Positions 1 to 8,585 of a stretch of DNA of 64,000 nt are shown in pieces. The notes below the pieces were generated by a model, which saw only the letters and a program-made list of their open reading frames with translations, searched no databases and had not been told where the DNA came from. This DNA is from Maribacter sp. BPC-D8 (lineage in GTDB: Bacteria; Bacteroidota; Bacteroidia; Flavobacteriales; Flavobacteriaceae). Location of the stretch: assembly GCF_035207705.1 (NCBI RefSeq), contig NZ_CP128187.1, forward strand, positions 2,108,001-2,172,000. Reading direction: 5' to 3'. Made by a program: the position numbers and the translations under genes. Every line of letters starts with the position of its first letter. Within the stretch, counting starts at the first letter, position 1.

Positions 1-1
1 G

Positions 2-1012
2 GAAGAAAATGAAGTGGACTTATCAACCCTAGGCAAGCCTCATACTCAGCCTATGCTTATTTTGGCTGATCCAGATCAAGCGTTTAAATTCTCATTCTAT
101 CCTTCTGCAGGTGTAGGGTTAATGCGTATGGAATTTGTCATCAACAACTCCATTCAAATTCACCCAATGGCTTTAAAGCATTTTGACACTTTAAAAGATC
201 AGGCGGTAAAAGATAAAATTCAAAAGTTAACGCACCACTACCCAGACAAAGCAGATTATTTTGTGCACAAACTTGCAGAAGGTATCGGTACTATTGCTGC
301 TGCTTTTTACCCTAAAGATGTTATTGTTCGTACTAGCGATTTTAAAACAAATGAATATGCAAACCTTATTGGCGGTAAAGAGTTTGAACCAGTAGAATCA
401 AACCCAATGCTCGGTTTTAGAGGAGCTTCTAGATACTACAACCCAAAATATCAAGATGCTTTTGAATTAGAATGTAAAGCATTGAAAAGGGTAAGAGAAA
501 CCATGGGTTTAAACAATGTAAAAGTTATGATTCCATTTTGCCGTACGTTAAAAGAAGCTGAGAAAGTAGTAGCCGTTTTAGAGAAAAATGGTTTAAAAAG
601 AGGCGAAAACGGACTTCAGCTATATATGATGGCCGAGATCCCTAACAACATTATTCTAGCCGAACAGTTTGCCAAATATTTTGACGGGTTTTCAATTGGT
701 TCTAATGATTTAACCCAATTAACTTTAGGTGTAGATCGAGATTCTGAATTGTTGAGCGATATTTTTGATATTAATGATATAGGGGTAAAACAAATGATTG
801 CCATGGTTATTGAATCTGCGAATAAAACCAATACTAAAATCGGACTCTGCGGTCAGGCACCAAGCGATTATCCTGAGTTTGCCCAATTTCTTGTAGAGAA
901 AGGGATCAACTCCATATCCTTTAATCCAGATGCGTTGATTTCAGGTATCAAAAACATAAATAAGGCAGAGAAAAATATTGTTGAATACGGCATGGCTGAA
1001 AGCAGCAATTAA
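2..1012 (+). CDS. ppsA: Phosphoenolpyruvate synthase, C-terminal part (5' end outside window)
   Basis: This is the C-terminal PEP-utilising TIM-barrel part of PEP synthase, which makes PEP from pyruvate and ATP in gluconeogenesis. The frame is open to the left edge, so the GTG at 14 is only an internal codon. About 336 residues are visible of an enzyme that usually has about 800. Family motifs are the FSIGSNDLTQLTLGVDRDS segment, the GLCGQAPSDYP segment carrying the catalytic-type Cys (codon 848-850), and a terminal SFNPD. It is the first visible gene of a six-gene carbon operon; the next gene starts 20 nt downstream. PEP synthase is favoured over pyruvate phosphate dikinase because the motif reads CGQAPSD. 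The N-terminal and phospho-His domains cannot be examined here. Confidence 0.93.
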   Translation, partial: EENEVDLSTLGKPHTQPMLILADPDQAFKFSFYPSAGVGLMRMEFVINNSIQIHPMALKHFDTLKDQAVKDKIQKLTHHYPDKADYFVHKLAEGIGTIAAAFYPKDVIVRTSDFKTNEYANLIGGKEFEPVESNPMLGFRGASRYYNPKYQDAFELECKALKRVRETMGLNNVKVMIPFCRTLKEAEKVVAVLEKNGLKRGENGLQLYMMAEIPNNIILAEQFAKYFDGFSIGSNDLTQLTLGVDRDSELLSDIFDINDIGVKQMIAMVIESANKTNTKIGLCGQAPSDYPEFAQFLVEKGINSISFNPDALISGIKNINKAEKNIVEYGMAESSN

Positions 1013-1032
1013 TGCCCCTTTAGAATATAAAA

Positions 1033-2028
1033 ATGAAAATAGCAATATTCAACGTTCATAATTGGGAGAAAGATTATTTACAAAGTGCCAGTAAAGACAA
1101 GCATAATCTTAAAATGTTTGACACCTACTTAACCATAGACACTGTAGATTTAGCTAAAGATTGTGATGCCATCTGTATTTTTACTGAAGACAATGCATCT
1201 GCACCTATTCTAGATAGATTACATGAACTTGGGGTTAAGTACGTGGCATTGCGCTCTGCAGGTTTCAACAATATTGATGTGCCGCATGCACAGAAACTGG
1301 GTATTCGTATTGCACGAGTACCCGAATATTCGCCTTATGCAATTGCAGAGTTTACAGTAGGTGTCATGCTTGCTCTTAACCGAAAATTAGTAAGAACCCA
1401 CTACCGAATTATGGAAATGAATTTTTCATTGAACGGCCTTGTTGGTTTTGACATGAACGGTAAAACAGTAGGTATCATCGGTACTGGTAAAATTGGTAGC
1501 GTTGTTGCTAAAATTTTACACGGTTTTGGTTGTAAACTATTGCTTTATGACATTTTTGAGAACAAAGCTCTAATAGAAGAATATGGAGCAACATACACCG
1601 ATTTAGATTCTTTAGTCGAGCAATCTGATATTATCACCCTGCATGCCCCTCTTAATAAAAAGACACATCATCTTATTAATAAAGATAGAATAGCAAAGAT
1701 GAAGAAAGGCGTAATGCTAATCAACGCAGGTCGTGGTGGTTTGGTAAATACACAAGATGTCATAAATGGATTAAAAACCGGACAAGTAGGATACTTTGGA
1801 ATGGATGTGTATGAGGAAGAAAAAGGACTCTATTTTGAAGACCACTCTGAAGATATTCTTCAAGATGATGCCATGGCGCGTTTAATGACACTTAGAAATG
1901 TATTGATAAGTAGTCACCAGGCATTTTTAACCGAGACAGCATTGCAAAACATCTCACGAATAACCTTTGAAAATCTAGAATGCATGGAAAAAGGTGCTGA
2001 TTGTAAAAATGAAATTAAAATAACTTAA
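1033..2028 (+). CDS. ldhA: D-lactate dehydrogenase-type 2-hydroxyacid dehydrogenase
   Basis: A 331-aa NAD-dependent D-2-hydroxyacid dehydrogenase, most like fermentative D-lactate dehydrogenase (pyruvate + NADH to D-lactate). Length fits the LdhA family. The Rossmann motif GIIGTGKIGS lies near residue 150. The catalytic triad is visible as Arg in NAGRGGLVNT, Glu in MDVYEEEKGLYF and His in ISSHQAFLTETA. The EEEKGLYFEDHS stretch is typical of LdhA rather than of phosphoglycerate or formate dehydrogenases. The stop lies one base before the next start, which suggests translational coupling with the mutase. Its place between PEP synthase and glycolytic genes fits a fermentative sink for pyruvate. 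Substrate is inferred from family; a related 2-hydroxyacid is possible. Confidence 0.88.
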   Translation: MKIAIFNVHNWEKDYLQSASKDKHNLKMFDTYLTIDTVDLAKDCDAICIFTEDNASAPILDRLHELGVKYVALRSAGFNNIDVPHAQKLGIRIARVPEYSPYAIAEFTVGVMLALNRKLVRTHYRIMEMNFSLNGLVGFDMNGKTVGIIGTGKIGSVVAKILHGFGCKLLLYDIFENKALIEEYGATYTDLDSLVEQSDIITLHAPLNKKTHHLINKDRIAKMKKGVMLINAGRGGLVNTQDVINGLKTGQVGYFGMDVYEEEKGLYFEDHSEDILQDDAMARLMTLRNVLISSHQAFLTETALQNISRITFENLECMEKGADCKNEIKIT

Positions 2029-2029
2029 C

Positions 2030-2719
2030 ATGGGAAAATTAGTATTGGTACGACATGGTAAAAGTCTCTGGAACGTAAAAAATGTTTTTACGGGATGGAC
2101 AGATATTGACTTGGCACCAGAAGGAATCGAGGAAGCTAAAATAGCCGGAGAACTTATTAAATCTAACCTTATAGATATTGATATTTGTTTTTCCTCATAT
2201 CTAAAAAGAGCTATACGAACTGCTTGGATTATATTAGAAACAGCAGAAATGATGCATGTAGACTGCAAGTATAGCTGGAAGCTGAACGAAAGACATTATG
2301 GAGATTGGCAGGGAAAAAATAAAGACGAAGTACTAAATGAGTATGGAGAAGAATTCTTTCTAAACGTACGAAGAGGTTATGACACCCCACCCCCTAGCCT
2401 TCCGACTTTTGACAAAAGATGTCCTGAATATGATTCGAACTATAAAGCGTTAGATTCTTCTATTTTACCCTTGGCAGAATCGCTCAAAGACACTTCGAAA
2501 AGAGTAATCAATTATTTTTTTGAAGCTATTGCACCAGAATTAGCTCAAGGTAAAACTGTTTTAATAGCCGCTCATGGTAACTCATTACGAGCACTCATTG
2601 AGTTTCTAGAACATATTTCGACCGAAGATATTGCCAAACTAGAAGTGGCTACAGGCATACCTCATTTGTATGAGTTTGATGCCAAACTAAATGTAATTGA
2701 TCACCACCAGCTAAAATAA
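2030..2719 (+). CDS. gpmA: 2,3-bisphosphoglycerate-dependent phosphoglycerate mutase
   Basis: A 229-aa cofactor-dependent phosphoglycerate mutase, interconverting 3- and 2-phosphoglycerate in glycolysis and gluconeogenesis. The phospho-acceptor motif VRHGKSLWN begins at residue 7 with His9. The FTGWTDIDL segment and the LNERHYG(D)WQG substrate segment follow, and the second active-site His is in AAHGNSLRAL near residue 185. Length matches GpmA and excludes the much longer cofactor-independent enzyme. It starts one base after the dehydrogenase stop and is followed after 21 nt by the PfkB gene, so it sits inside the operon. Confidence 0.95.
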   Translation: MGKLVLVRHGKSLWNVKNVFTGWTDIDLAPEGIEEAKIAGELIKSNLIDIDICFSSYLKRAIRTAWIILETAEMMHVDCKYSWKLNERHYGDWQGKNKDEVLNEYGEEFFLNVRRGYDTPPPSLPTFDKRCPEYDSNYKALDSSILPLAESLKDTSKRVINYFFEAIAPELAQGKTVLIAAHGNSLRALIEFLEHISTEDIAKLEVATGIPHLYEFDAKLNVIDHHQLK

Positions 2720-2740
2720 GTAGCACAATAAAAAATAATT

Positions 2741-3688
2741 ATGTCACGCATAATAACACTAACCGTAAACCCGGCAATTGATAAAAACACAACAGTTGCA
2801 GGTATTAGGCCTAATTCAAAATTACGATGTACCGAACCCACTTTTGACGCAGGTGGTGGCGGTATTAATGTATCTAGAGCCATTCAGAATTTAGGAGGCT
2901 CATCACTCTGCAGCTACTTTGCCGGTGGACCAACCGGAGCATTCTTAAAACATCTTTTAGATGAAAAAAACATAGAACAATCTATCATTGAAATAGAAGG
3001 CTTTACTCGTGAAAATCTAGCAGTAACAGATACGAGCACCAATCAACAATTCAGATTCGGAATGCCAGGTCCTTCCATTAAAAAAGTAGAATGGCAAAAC
3101 GGATTAAAACAACTTGAATTACAGCTCGAAAAAGATGATTATTTGGTTGCCAGCGGTAAGTTGCCACCCAATGTACCCGATGATTTTTATGTAAAAGTTA
3201 GCCAAATAGCAGAAAAAAAAGAAGCCAAATTTATTCTTGACACCTCTGGCGAACCTTTATTAAAAGCTGCCAATTCTAAAGTTTATATGCTTAAACCAAA
3301 CTTAGCTGAACTTGGCATGCTTTGTAACGAACCCTCTATTACAGACTTAAAACTAAAATCATTAGCCAAAACTTTTTTAGAGCATAATGATTGTAAAATT
3401 CTTGTTGTTTCTCTCGGTCCAAAAGGAGCCTTACTGGCCACTAAAGAAGAAATGATACAAATACCAGCTCCTGTAGTTCACCAAAAAAGTACCATTGGTG
3501 CAGGTGACAGTATGGTTGCAGGCATGGTTATGAGTCTTATTTGGGAAAGGTCTTTTAGCGATATGGTTAGGTATGGTGTAGCATGTGGCACCGCAGCTAC
3601 AATGCACCACGGTACACAGCTGTGTTTTAAAAAAGATGCAGACAAATTATATGAATGGATTAAAAAACAAAAATCCATCAAAGAATAA
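2741..3688 (+). CDS. pfkB: PfkB-family phosphofructokinase
   Basis: A 315-aa ribokinase-fold sugar-phosphate kinase, probably 6-phosphofructokinase II (fructose 6-phosphate + ATP to fructose 1,6-bisphosphate). The N-terminal TLTVNPAIDKNTTV and the glycine-rich AGGGGINVSRAIQNLGG substrate segment are typical of the PfkB/FruK subfamily. The C-terminal anion hole and catalytic Asp are in GAGDSMVAGM near residue 250. The gene sits directly before a fructose-bisphosphate aldolase (15 nt gap), which supports a fructose 6-phosphate kinase. Fructose-1-phosphate or tagatose-6-phosphate kinase activity cannot be excluded from sequence, although no fructose PTS gene is visible nearby. Confidence 0.85.
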   Translation: MSRIITLTVNPAIDKNTTVAGIRPNSKLRCTEPTFDAGGGGINVSRAIQNLGGSSLCSYFAGGPTGAFLKHLLDEKNIEQSIIEIEGFTRENLAVTDTSTNQQFRFGMPGPSIKKVEWQNGLKQLELQLEKDDYLVASGKLPPNVPDDFYVKVSQIAEKKEAKFILDTSGEPLLKAANSKVYMLKPNLAELGMLCNEPSITDLKLKSLAKTFLEHNDCKILVVSLGPKGALLATKEEMIQIPAPVVHQKSTIGAGDSMVAGMVMSLIWERSFSDMVRYGVACGTAATMHHGTQLCFKKDADKLYEWIKKQKSIKE

Positions 3689-3703
3689 ATTAAAATACGC
3701 GGT

Positions 3704-4750
3704 ATGGAACTTGAAAAATATTTAAAAGAAGAAACTTTCTACTTACTAGATCATGAATGTACTACTATTCCAAAAGAAAATATTCATCTACCAGGTCCTG
3801 ATTTTGTGGATAGAATAATGGCATCAACAGACCGATCAAATAAAGTTTTAGGCAGTTTACAACAAATATTCAATCATGGTAGACTGGCAGGTACAGGGCA
3901 CCTTTCCCTATTACCTGTAGATCAAGGTGTAGAACATTCTGCAGGTGCTAGCTTTGCACCAAATCCTGCATATTTTGATCCAGAAAATATTGTAAAACTT
4001 GCTATGGAGGGTGGTTGTAATGCTGTTGCCTCAACATTAGGTGTATTGGGGGCCGTTTCTAGAAAATATGCACATAAAATTCCTTTTTTAGTTAAACTGA
4101 ACCATAACGAGTTACTTACATACCCCAATACTTTTGATCAAATCTATTTTGCACAAGTAGAACAAGCTTGGAATATGGGTGCCGTAGCCGTTGGTGCAAC
4201 TATATATTTTGGCTCTACAGAATCTGACCGCCAAATTCAAGAAACCTCTAAAGCTTTTAAAAGGGCGCATGAGCTAGGTATGGCTACAGTACTTTGGTGT
4301 TACTTACGTAATGATGCATTTAAAACAGACAAAGACTATGCTTTAAGTGCAGACTTAACGGGGCAAGCAAACCACCTTGGTGTTACCATTGAGGCAGATA
4401 TCATAAAACAGAAACAGCCAAGTAATAATGGTGGTTTTCTAGCATTAGAAAATTTTGGAAAAACCAGTGACCTTGTTTACAGTAAGCTCACTACCAACCA
4501 CCCAATAGATTTAACAAGATACCAAGTTGCAAATTGCTATATGGGGCGAGCCGGACTTATTAATTCTGGCGGTGCATCCGGTGATGATGATTTTGCCGCT
4601 GCAGTACGTACAGCTATAATTAATAAAAGAGCTGGTGGTATGGGTTTAATTTCTGGTAGAAAAGCTTTTCAAAGACCTATGAAAGAAGGGGTACAATTAC
4701 TAAATCTTATACAAGACATTTATTTAGATCCAGCAATTACAATCGCCTAA
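3704..4750 (+). CDS. fbaB: Class I fructose-bisphosphate aldolase (DhnA/FbaB type)
   Basis: A 348-aa class I (Schiff-base) aldolase that interconverts fructose 1,6-bisphosphate with glyceraldehyde 3-phosphate and dihydroxyacetone phosphate. The [20 protein letters not shown] segment near residue 70 is the hallmark of the archaeal/bacterial DhnA-FbaB type, whose E. coli member has almost the same length. [12 protein letters not shown] and the [12 protein letters not shown] phosphate-binding segment also fit. It lies between PfkB and glucokinase with gaps of 15 and 9 nt. Many flavobacteria also have a class II enzyme. The class I enzyme is often associated with gluconeogenic or alternative growth states, which is suggestive next to PEP synthase. 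Confidence 0.93.
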   Translation: MELEKYLKEETFYLLDHECTTIPKENIHLPGPDFVDRIMASTDRSNKVLGSLQQIFNHGRLAGTGHLSLLPVDQGVEHSAGASFAPNPAYFDPENIVKLAMEGGCNAVASTLGVLGAVSRKYAHKIPFLVKLNHNELLTYPNTFDQIYFAQVEQAWNMGAVAVGATIYFGSTESDRQIQETSKAFKRAHELGMATVLWCYLRNDAFKTDKDYALSADLTGQANHLGVTIEADIIKQKQPSNNGGFLALENFGKTSDLVYSKLTTNHPIDLTRYQVANCYMGRAGLINSGGASGDDDFAAAVRTAIINKRAGGMGLISGRKAFQRPMKEGVQLLNLIQDIYLDPAITIA

Positions 4751-4759
4751 TAAAATCAT

Positions 4760-5833
4760 ATGAAAATGACAGAAAGACTTTCTATACCTATCGGCCAAAA
4801 CTCTTTAATACCATTAGCAGTAGGTAATAAATATAAAATAAGCGCAAAAAATAGTTTTGTGCTAGCTGGTGACATTGGAGGTACGAAAACCAACCTTGCA
4901 CTTTTCGAATATAATGAGGGTCAACTATTTCAAATAAAGAAAAACTCATATAAAACTAAAGATTACACTTCGCTGTTAGAAATCATCAAAGAATTCGAAA
5001 TAAGTGAAATGAACAAAATCGATAGTATTTGTTTTGGTGTTGCAGGTCCTATCACAAAAGGTAAAGTTCACGGCACTAATTTTCCTTGGGATATTGATAC
5101 CGAAGAGCTTGTAAAAGCTCTTGACCTGAAATCTATTTATCTTATAAACGATATGGAAGCCAATGCGTATGGGCTGGCAGCACTCGAAGAAAAAGATTTA
5201 GACCCTTTAAAGTATGGTTCTAAAATAGAAGGTAATGCAGTTATTATTTCTCCAGGTACCGGTTTGGGTGAAGCAGGCTTATATTGGGACGGCAAAGCGT
5301 ATCATCCATTTGCTACAGAAGGCGGGCATTGTGATTTTAGCCCCAGATACGATTTTGACCTTGAGATATGGAAGTACTTTCAACAGAAATATGGTCATGT
5401 TAGTTGGGAACGTTTATTATCTGGTCAAGGCATTAGAGATACCTACCAACTTATACGTAATGTGAGCGGAGTAAAAGAAAGTGATGCTTTTAGGGCTAGA
5501 ATGGCAGAAGAAGATCCTGCCGCGGTTATAACCAAAACTGCATTAGCCGGCACAGACCCGGTATGCATAGAAACGCTTGAGCTGTTTATTCGATTTTTAG
5601 CAATAGAAACATCTCAACTTGCTTTAAAATTTAAAGCTACAGGTGGCATTTATATTGGTGGTGGCATTATGCCAAAAATAATTAAAGGAATGAATAGAGA
5701 GGTATTTACCGATAACTTCATGCAATCTGGTCGATTGAATTCTCTTTTAGAAATGGTACCGGTAAATGTTATTCTCAATGAAAACACAGCTTTATTGGGA
5801 GCTGCGTATTATGCTACAATGTCAATAGAATAA
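4760..5833 (+). CDS. glk: Glucokinase
   Basis: A 357-aa ROK/hexokinase-fold glucokinase (glucose + ATP to glucose 6-phosphate). The phosphate-1 motif LAGDIGGTKTNLALFE lies near residue 35. The GVAGPI segment, INDMEANAYG substrate segment and GTGLGEAGLYWDG ATP-binding segment follow in the expected order, and HCDFSPR matches the Glk family. About 30 residues precede the ATPase fold, slightly more than in E. coli Glk. ATG at 4760 is kept, although ATG at 4766 (residue 3) would serve equally well. It is the last gene of the operon and is followed by a strong hairpin. Confidence 0.92.
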   Translation: MKMTERLSIPIGQNSLIPLAVGNKYKISAKNSFVLAGDIGGTKTNLALFEYNEGQLFQIKKNSYKTKDYTSLLEIIKEFEISEMNKIDSICFGVAGPITKGKVHGTNFPWDIDTEELVKALDLKSIYLINDMEANAYGLAALEEKDLDPLKYGSKIEGNAVIISPGTGLGEAGLYWDGKAYHPFATEGGHCDFSPRYDFDLEIWKYFQQKYGHVSWERLLSGQGIRDTYQLIRNVSGVKESDAFRARMAEEDPAAVITKTALAGTDPVCIETLELFIRFLAIETSQLALKFKATGGIYIGGGIMPKIIKGMNREVFTDNFMQSGRLNSLLEMVPVNVILNENTALLGAAYYATMSIE

Positions 5834-5838
5834 AACGA

Positions 5839-5874
5839 AAAACTACTTTAGGATTTAATACCTAAAGTAGTTTT
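5839..5874. terminator. Bidirectional intrinsic terminator
   Basis: A perfect 14-bp inverted repeat, AAAACTACTTTAGG (5839-5852) and its complement (5861-5874), flanks an 8-nt loop. A/T tracts on both ends allow use from either strand. It separates the plus-strand carbon operon from the convergent minus-strand gene ending at 5897. Confidence 0.85.
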
Positions 5875-5896
5875 AAATTATAGCTCTTGTCTGAGT

Positions 5897-6328
5897 TTAA
5901 AATTTATCGGCATTTACATCAAACTCAATGACTTTAAAAAGTTGTCTTCTATTGGTCTTCGTATTTGCTATAAACTGAACAATATCTTCTTCAAGTTCTT
6001 TATGTTCACTTCTAAATGATTTAATTTCTTGATGTTCACTATCATCTATAATCTGAGCTAAATATGCCAAATGCTTTTTAATTCTTTGTAATAGCTCATC
6101 ACAATCTCTTGTATCTTTTAGAATACTTTCCCCTACCCTAGTTATATTATCTAAATTAACTTTAGCAGTTGTCCACGTGAAATATTTATCTTCTAGATGA
6201 CGTAAAAATTTAAGGTCGTCTTTATAAAACAACAATTCAGATTGCCAATGCTCTGTCAAAAGATAAAGCTCTTCTAAACTTCCTTCATCTATAAAATCTC
6301 CTTTAGGTCTACTTCTTAAATACTCCAT
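5897..6328 (-). CDS. Small helical protein, paralogue 1 of 3 (function unknown)
   Basis: A 143-aa protein predicted to be almost entirely alpha-helical, with no signal peptide or membrane segment. Function not recognised. It has the same pattern as the products at 8586-8957 and 16861-17280: a leading L-x(4-6)-E-x-W-x-S-E-L-x-F-(W/Y) motif (here LTEHWQSELLFYKDDLKFL), a middle helix pair, and a closing helix with heptad-like hydrophobics. It lies 45 nt downstream of the universal stress protein gene on the same strand, so it is probably co-transcribed. Each of the three paralogues ends up downstream of a promoter with the same palindrome. A role in a shared stress response is an inference from that placement. 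Confidence 0.7.
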   Translation of the reverse strand: MEYLRSRPKGDFIDEGSLEELYLLTEHWQSELLFYKDDLKFLRHLEDKYFTWTTAKVNLDNITRVGESILKDTRDCDELLQRIKKHLAYLAQIIDDSEHQEIKSFRSEHKELEEDIVQFIANTKTNRRQLFKVIEFDVNADKF

Positions 6329-6373
6329 ATAGCTTACTTATTTAAACCATTATTTGCGTTCTTTAATCAAAAC

Positions 6374-7159
6374 TTATTCTAGAATCAACAAAGGTATTTT
6401 AGAGTTTAAAATGAGTCTTTGCGTTAATTCAGCTTCAGATGGTTTACCACTTTCAGCATGGTTTCTAGGAAGAATAGTTACAAGATCAATTTCATTTTTT
6501 ATGCCATAGGTATTTATTCCGTCTAAAATATCATCGTTTTTTATGAAAGCGCGTTCTTGATAAAACGTTTCTAAATAATATTCTATGGCACTCTCGTTCT
6601 TTTCTTCTTCTTTACTATAACCATACAAAACAGGCTCGTTCTCAACGGTTAACACATGAACTTTAGCATTGAACTTACGGGCAATCATTAAAAGAGTAAC
6701 TAGCCTTTTAGTATCATCAATTTCTTCTTTCCCTATCACTAAGGCAATATTTACCAGGTTGTATTCACTGTAACTTTTAGGAACGACTAAAACCGGACAA
6801 TTACATGCTAAAACCAGTTTGGCAGTATTGGTATGCTGATTATCACCTAACTTATCATCACCAGCTGTTCCCATTATTATGAGATCTATTTTATCTTTTT
6901 TCTTGATTTCTAGTAACGTATCAACAAGTTTTCCTTCCTGTATTTCCCATTCCAGTTTATTCTGAAGAAGACCTGCATACTTTTTTTCTAAATTTTCGAA
7001 ATTCTCTGGCGACAACTGTAGATTACAGTTTCCAGAAACATATGCCAAAACGATTTTAATGTGATCTAGTCTACCTACAAATTTTACAGCATATTCAAGA
7101 GCATTTCTTGAAGCTTTCGTAAAATCGAATGGTATCATTATAGTTTTAATTTTATCCAT
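6374..7159 (-). CDS. Tandem universal stress protein (two UspA domains)
   Basis: A 261-aa cytoplasmic protein with two Usp folds. The first (residues 1-135) starts IKTIMIPFDFTKASRNALEYAVKF and carries IIMGTAGDDKLG..NTAKLVLACNCPVLVVPK, a degenerate form of the ATP-binding G-x2-G-x9-G(S/T) motif. The second (about 140-261) starts VNIALVIGKEEIDDTKRLV and ends IPLLILE, without a clear ATP motif. Usp proteins bind ATP or act in stress and stationary-phase survival; the target here is unknown. It lies 133 nt downstream of the WG-repeat gene, and an 8-bp-stem hairpin (7175-7197) lies in its leader. It may be read from the palindrome promoter upstream of the WG gene or from its own promoter. Confidence 0.9.
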   Translation of the reverse strand: MDKIKTIMIPFDFTKASRNALEYAVKFVGRLDHIKIVLAYVSGNCNLQLSPENFENLEKKYAGLLQNKLEWEIQEGKLVDTLLEIKKKDKIDLIIMGTAGDDKLGDNQHTNTAKLVLACNCPVLVVPKSYSEYNLVNIALVIGKEEIDDTKRLVTLLMIARKFNAKVHVLTVENEPVLYGYSKEEEKNESAIEYYLETFYQERAFIKNDDILDGINTYGIKNEIDLVTILPRNHAESGKPSEAELTQRLILNSKIPLLILE

Positions 7160-7174
7160 GATTTAAAAATTTAG

Positions 7175-7197
7175 AAATGACTTTTTTTTAGTCATTT
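7175..7197. repeat. Inverted repeat in the leader of the universal stress protein gene
   Basis: AAATGACT (7175-7182) and AGTCATTT (7190-7197) flank a 7-nt T run. It lies just upstream of the minus-strand start at 7159. No U-tract follows on the minus strand, so it is not a classic terminator. It contains TGAC...GTCA arms like the regulon palindromes, but with a 9-nt rather than 4-nt spacer. Confidence 0.45.
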
Positions 7198-7292
7198 AAT
7201 TAAAAATAGATTCCGTTTGTATAAAATATCGCTGTCATATAATTTTAATAGCATTCATTTAGGCATGCTCAAAATCAATATGACGAATTAGC

Positions 7293-7955
7293 TTAATTAT
7301 CGAGTTTAGGTTTAACAATCTTCCAGTTATTATTATCGTTTTTAACTTTCAATAAATCTGAACTAATCATCTGCGCTTGTAATTCTGGCAAATTGTATAG
7401 CTTTTTTGACATAACGATATTGTCCCTTTCTTGAATTGGCCATAATAGTTCACCTGATTCATTGACAACAATTTCAGTAAAGGCATAATCGTATATTTTC
7501 AATTGAAAAGGATTCTTACCTCGTAACGATTTACTTTCATAGATGCCAACAGCATAACCATCATTAAACTGACTTACATTTAAGAATTCTGCAGCAACAA
7601 CTACTTTACCAGTTTTGTCCATAAAACCATATCTAGCGATACCATCATCTTGCATTTTCTTTATAGAACAGAGTCCGTTTTTAAATTGAGGAGAACCAAT
7701 ACCTTCAATACCAATATTCTTAGTATTCGGAGTCTTATTCCAAACTAAATCATCTCTAAACCCAATTACCAACTCACCTTCTTCATTAATAAAGCCCCAT
7801 TGATTACCTTTTTTAACGGCAGCCAATCCTTCACTAAATGGTGCAATTTCATCTAAGTCCCCTACTATAGACTTATTAATTTCTTCAATCGATTGCGAAA
7901 TTCCCATTAAGGGTATCAATAGCAACAATGCAATATTTAGTACATGTTTCATCAT
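7293..7955 (-). CDS. Exported WG-repeat protein
   Basis: A 220-aa protein with an N-terminal signal peptide (about residues 1-20, ending LMGISQ). WG (KWG) repeats follow, seen as GLAAVKKGNQWGFINEEGELVI near residue 45 and as a degenerate GLCSIKKMQ..ARYGFMDKTGKVVV near residue 95. WG-repeat proteins form short beta units of unknown function and are common exported proteins in Bacteroidota. No lipobox Cys is obvious, so it is probably periplasmic. Its promoter carries the palindrome at 8007-8018 with a -7 box at 7976-7983. It is divergent from the AhpD-like gene, which has its own copy of the same element. Confidence 0.75.
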   Translation of the reverse strand: MMKHVLNIALLLLIPLMGISQSIEEINKSIVGDLDEIAPFSEGLAAVKKGNQWGFINEEGELVIGFRDDLVWNKTPNTKNIGIEGIGSPQFKNGLCSIKKMQDDGIARYGFMDKTGKVVVAAEFLNVSQFNDGYAVGIYESKSLRGKNPFQLKIYDYAFTEIVVNESGELLWPIQERDNIVMSKKLYNLPELQAQMISSDLLKVKNDNNNWKIVKPKLDN

Positions 7956-7975
7956 TTATTATTTTAAGGTTCATT

Positions 7976-8018
7976 CAAAATTATGTCTATCATTTGAAAA
8001 ATAGAATGACTTGGGTCA
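7976..8018 (-). promoter_or_regulatory. Regulon promoter 1 (WG-repeat gene)
   Basis: Palindrome TGACTTGGGTCA at 8007-8018 (reads TGACCCAAGTCA on the minus strand), then exactly 23 nt, then TAATTTTG (7983 down to 7976), a full match to the Bacteroidota -7 motif TAnnTTTG. No TTTG -33 element is apparent. The palindrome centre lies 33 nt from the -7 centre, which fits a class II activator position. Confidence 0.8.
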
Positions 8019-8147
8019 GTTGCATTCTTTTAGATAAAGAATCTTTAAAAAGAAGGTTATTAAAAAACAGAATTAGACTTTTTTATACCGCAGAACACCC
8101 ATGTATAAGGGTTATTGATTTTAATTTCTATCGATATTCAGTACTAC

Positions 8148-8190
8148 TGACCTAAATCATATTCAAGCCTAAAGATTTAAAATAATTTTG
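8148..8190 (+). promoter_or_regulatory. Regulon promoter 2 (AhpD-like operon)
   Basis: TGACCTAAATCA at 8148-8159 (one arm ATCA), 23 nt, then TAATTTTG at 8183-8190. Same geometry as the other six promoters. The start codon follows at 8220. Confidence 0.8.
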
Positions 8191-8219
8191 AACTAGTTTA
8201 ATTTCTAAAATATTGAATC

Positions 8220-8570
8220 ATGATAAAAGACCATTCTAAACATTATAATGATCTAGTTCATTTAATAGGGGAACTAGGTGAAAAAATACCTGAAACTATA
8301 GGTGGTTTCAATAGCTTGCACAAGGCTAGCACAGCTGAAGGTGTATTGACTTCTAAAACTAAAGAGCTTATTGCTTTAGGTATTGCTATTACAGTTCGTT
8401 GCGATGGTTGTATTGCATTTCATGTACATGACGCGATAAAAGCCGGCGCTAGTTCTGAAGAAATTATAGAGACTATAGGTGTTGCTGTAATGATGGGTGG
8501 CGGACCTGCTCTTATGTATGGTTGTGAAGCCCTAGAAGCATTAAATCAATTTATAGTATTAGAAGACTAA
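8220..8570 (+). CDS. Carboxymuconolactone decarboxylase / AhpD-like protein
   Basis: A 116-aa all-helical protein of the CMD/AhpD superfamily. The redox motif is complete: Glu in KELIALGIAI, then CDGCIAFHVHDAI with the CxxC pair and downstream His, as in AhpD-type peroxidase partners. The GGGPALMYG loop near the C-terminus is typical of small CMD proteins. Members act as thiol-disulfide reductants or peroxidases; the partner here is unknown. It is the first gene of a two-gene operon (15 nt to the helical paralogue) with a clear palindrome promoter ending 29 nt before the start. Peroxide or redox stress is an inference from family and from Dps being under the same type of promoter. Confidence 0.85.
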   Translation: MIKDHSKHYNDLVHLIGELGEKIPETIGGFNSLHKASTAEGVLTSKTKELIALGIAITVRCDGCIAFHVHDAIKAGASSEEIIETIGVAVMMGGGPALMYGCEALEALNQFIVLED

Positions 8571-8585
8571 TTAAAATATAGTATT

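Noticed and set aside
14..1012. PEP synthase fragment starting at GTG 14 as a complete gene
   Set aside because: The frame is open to the left edge and lacks the N-terminal ATP and phospho-His domains; the gene is cut by the window.
7928..8155. Plus-strand 75-codon frame between the WG-repeat and AhpD-like genes
   Set aside because: It overlaps the 5' end of the WG gene and both divergent palindrome promoters, and has no recognisable protein features.
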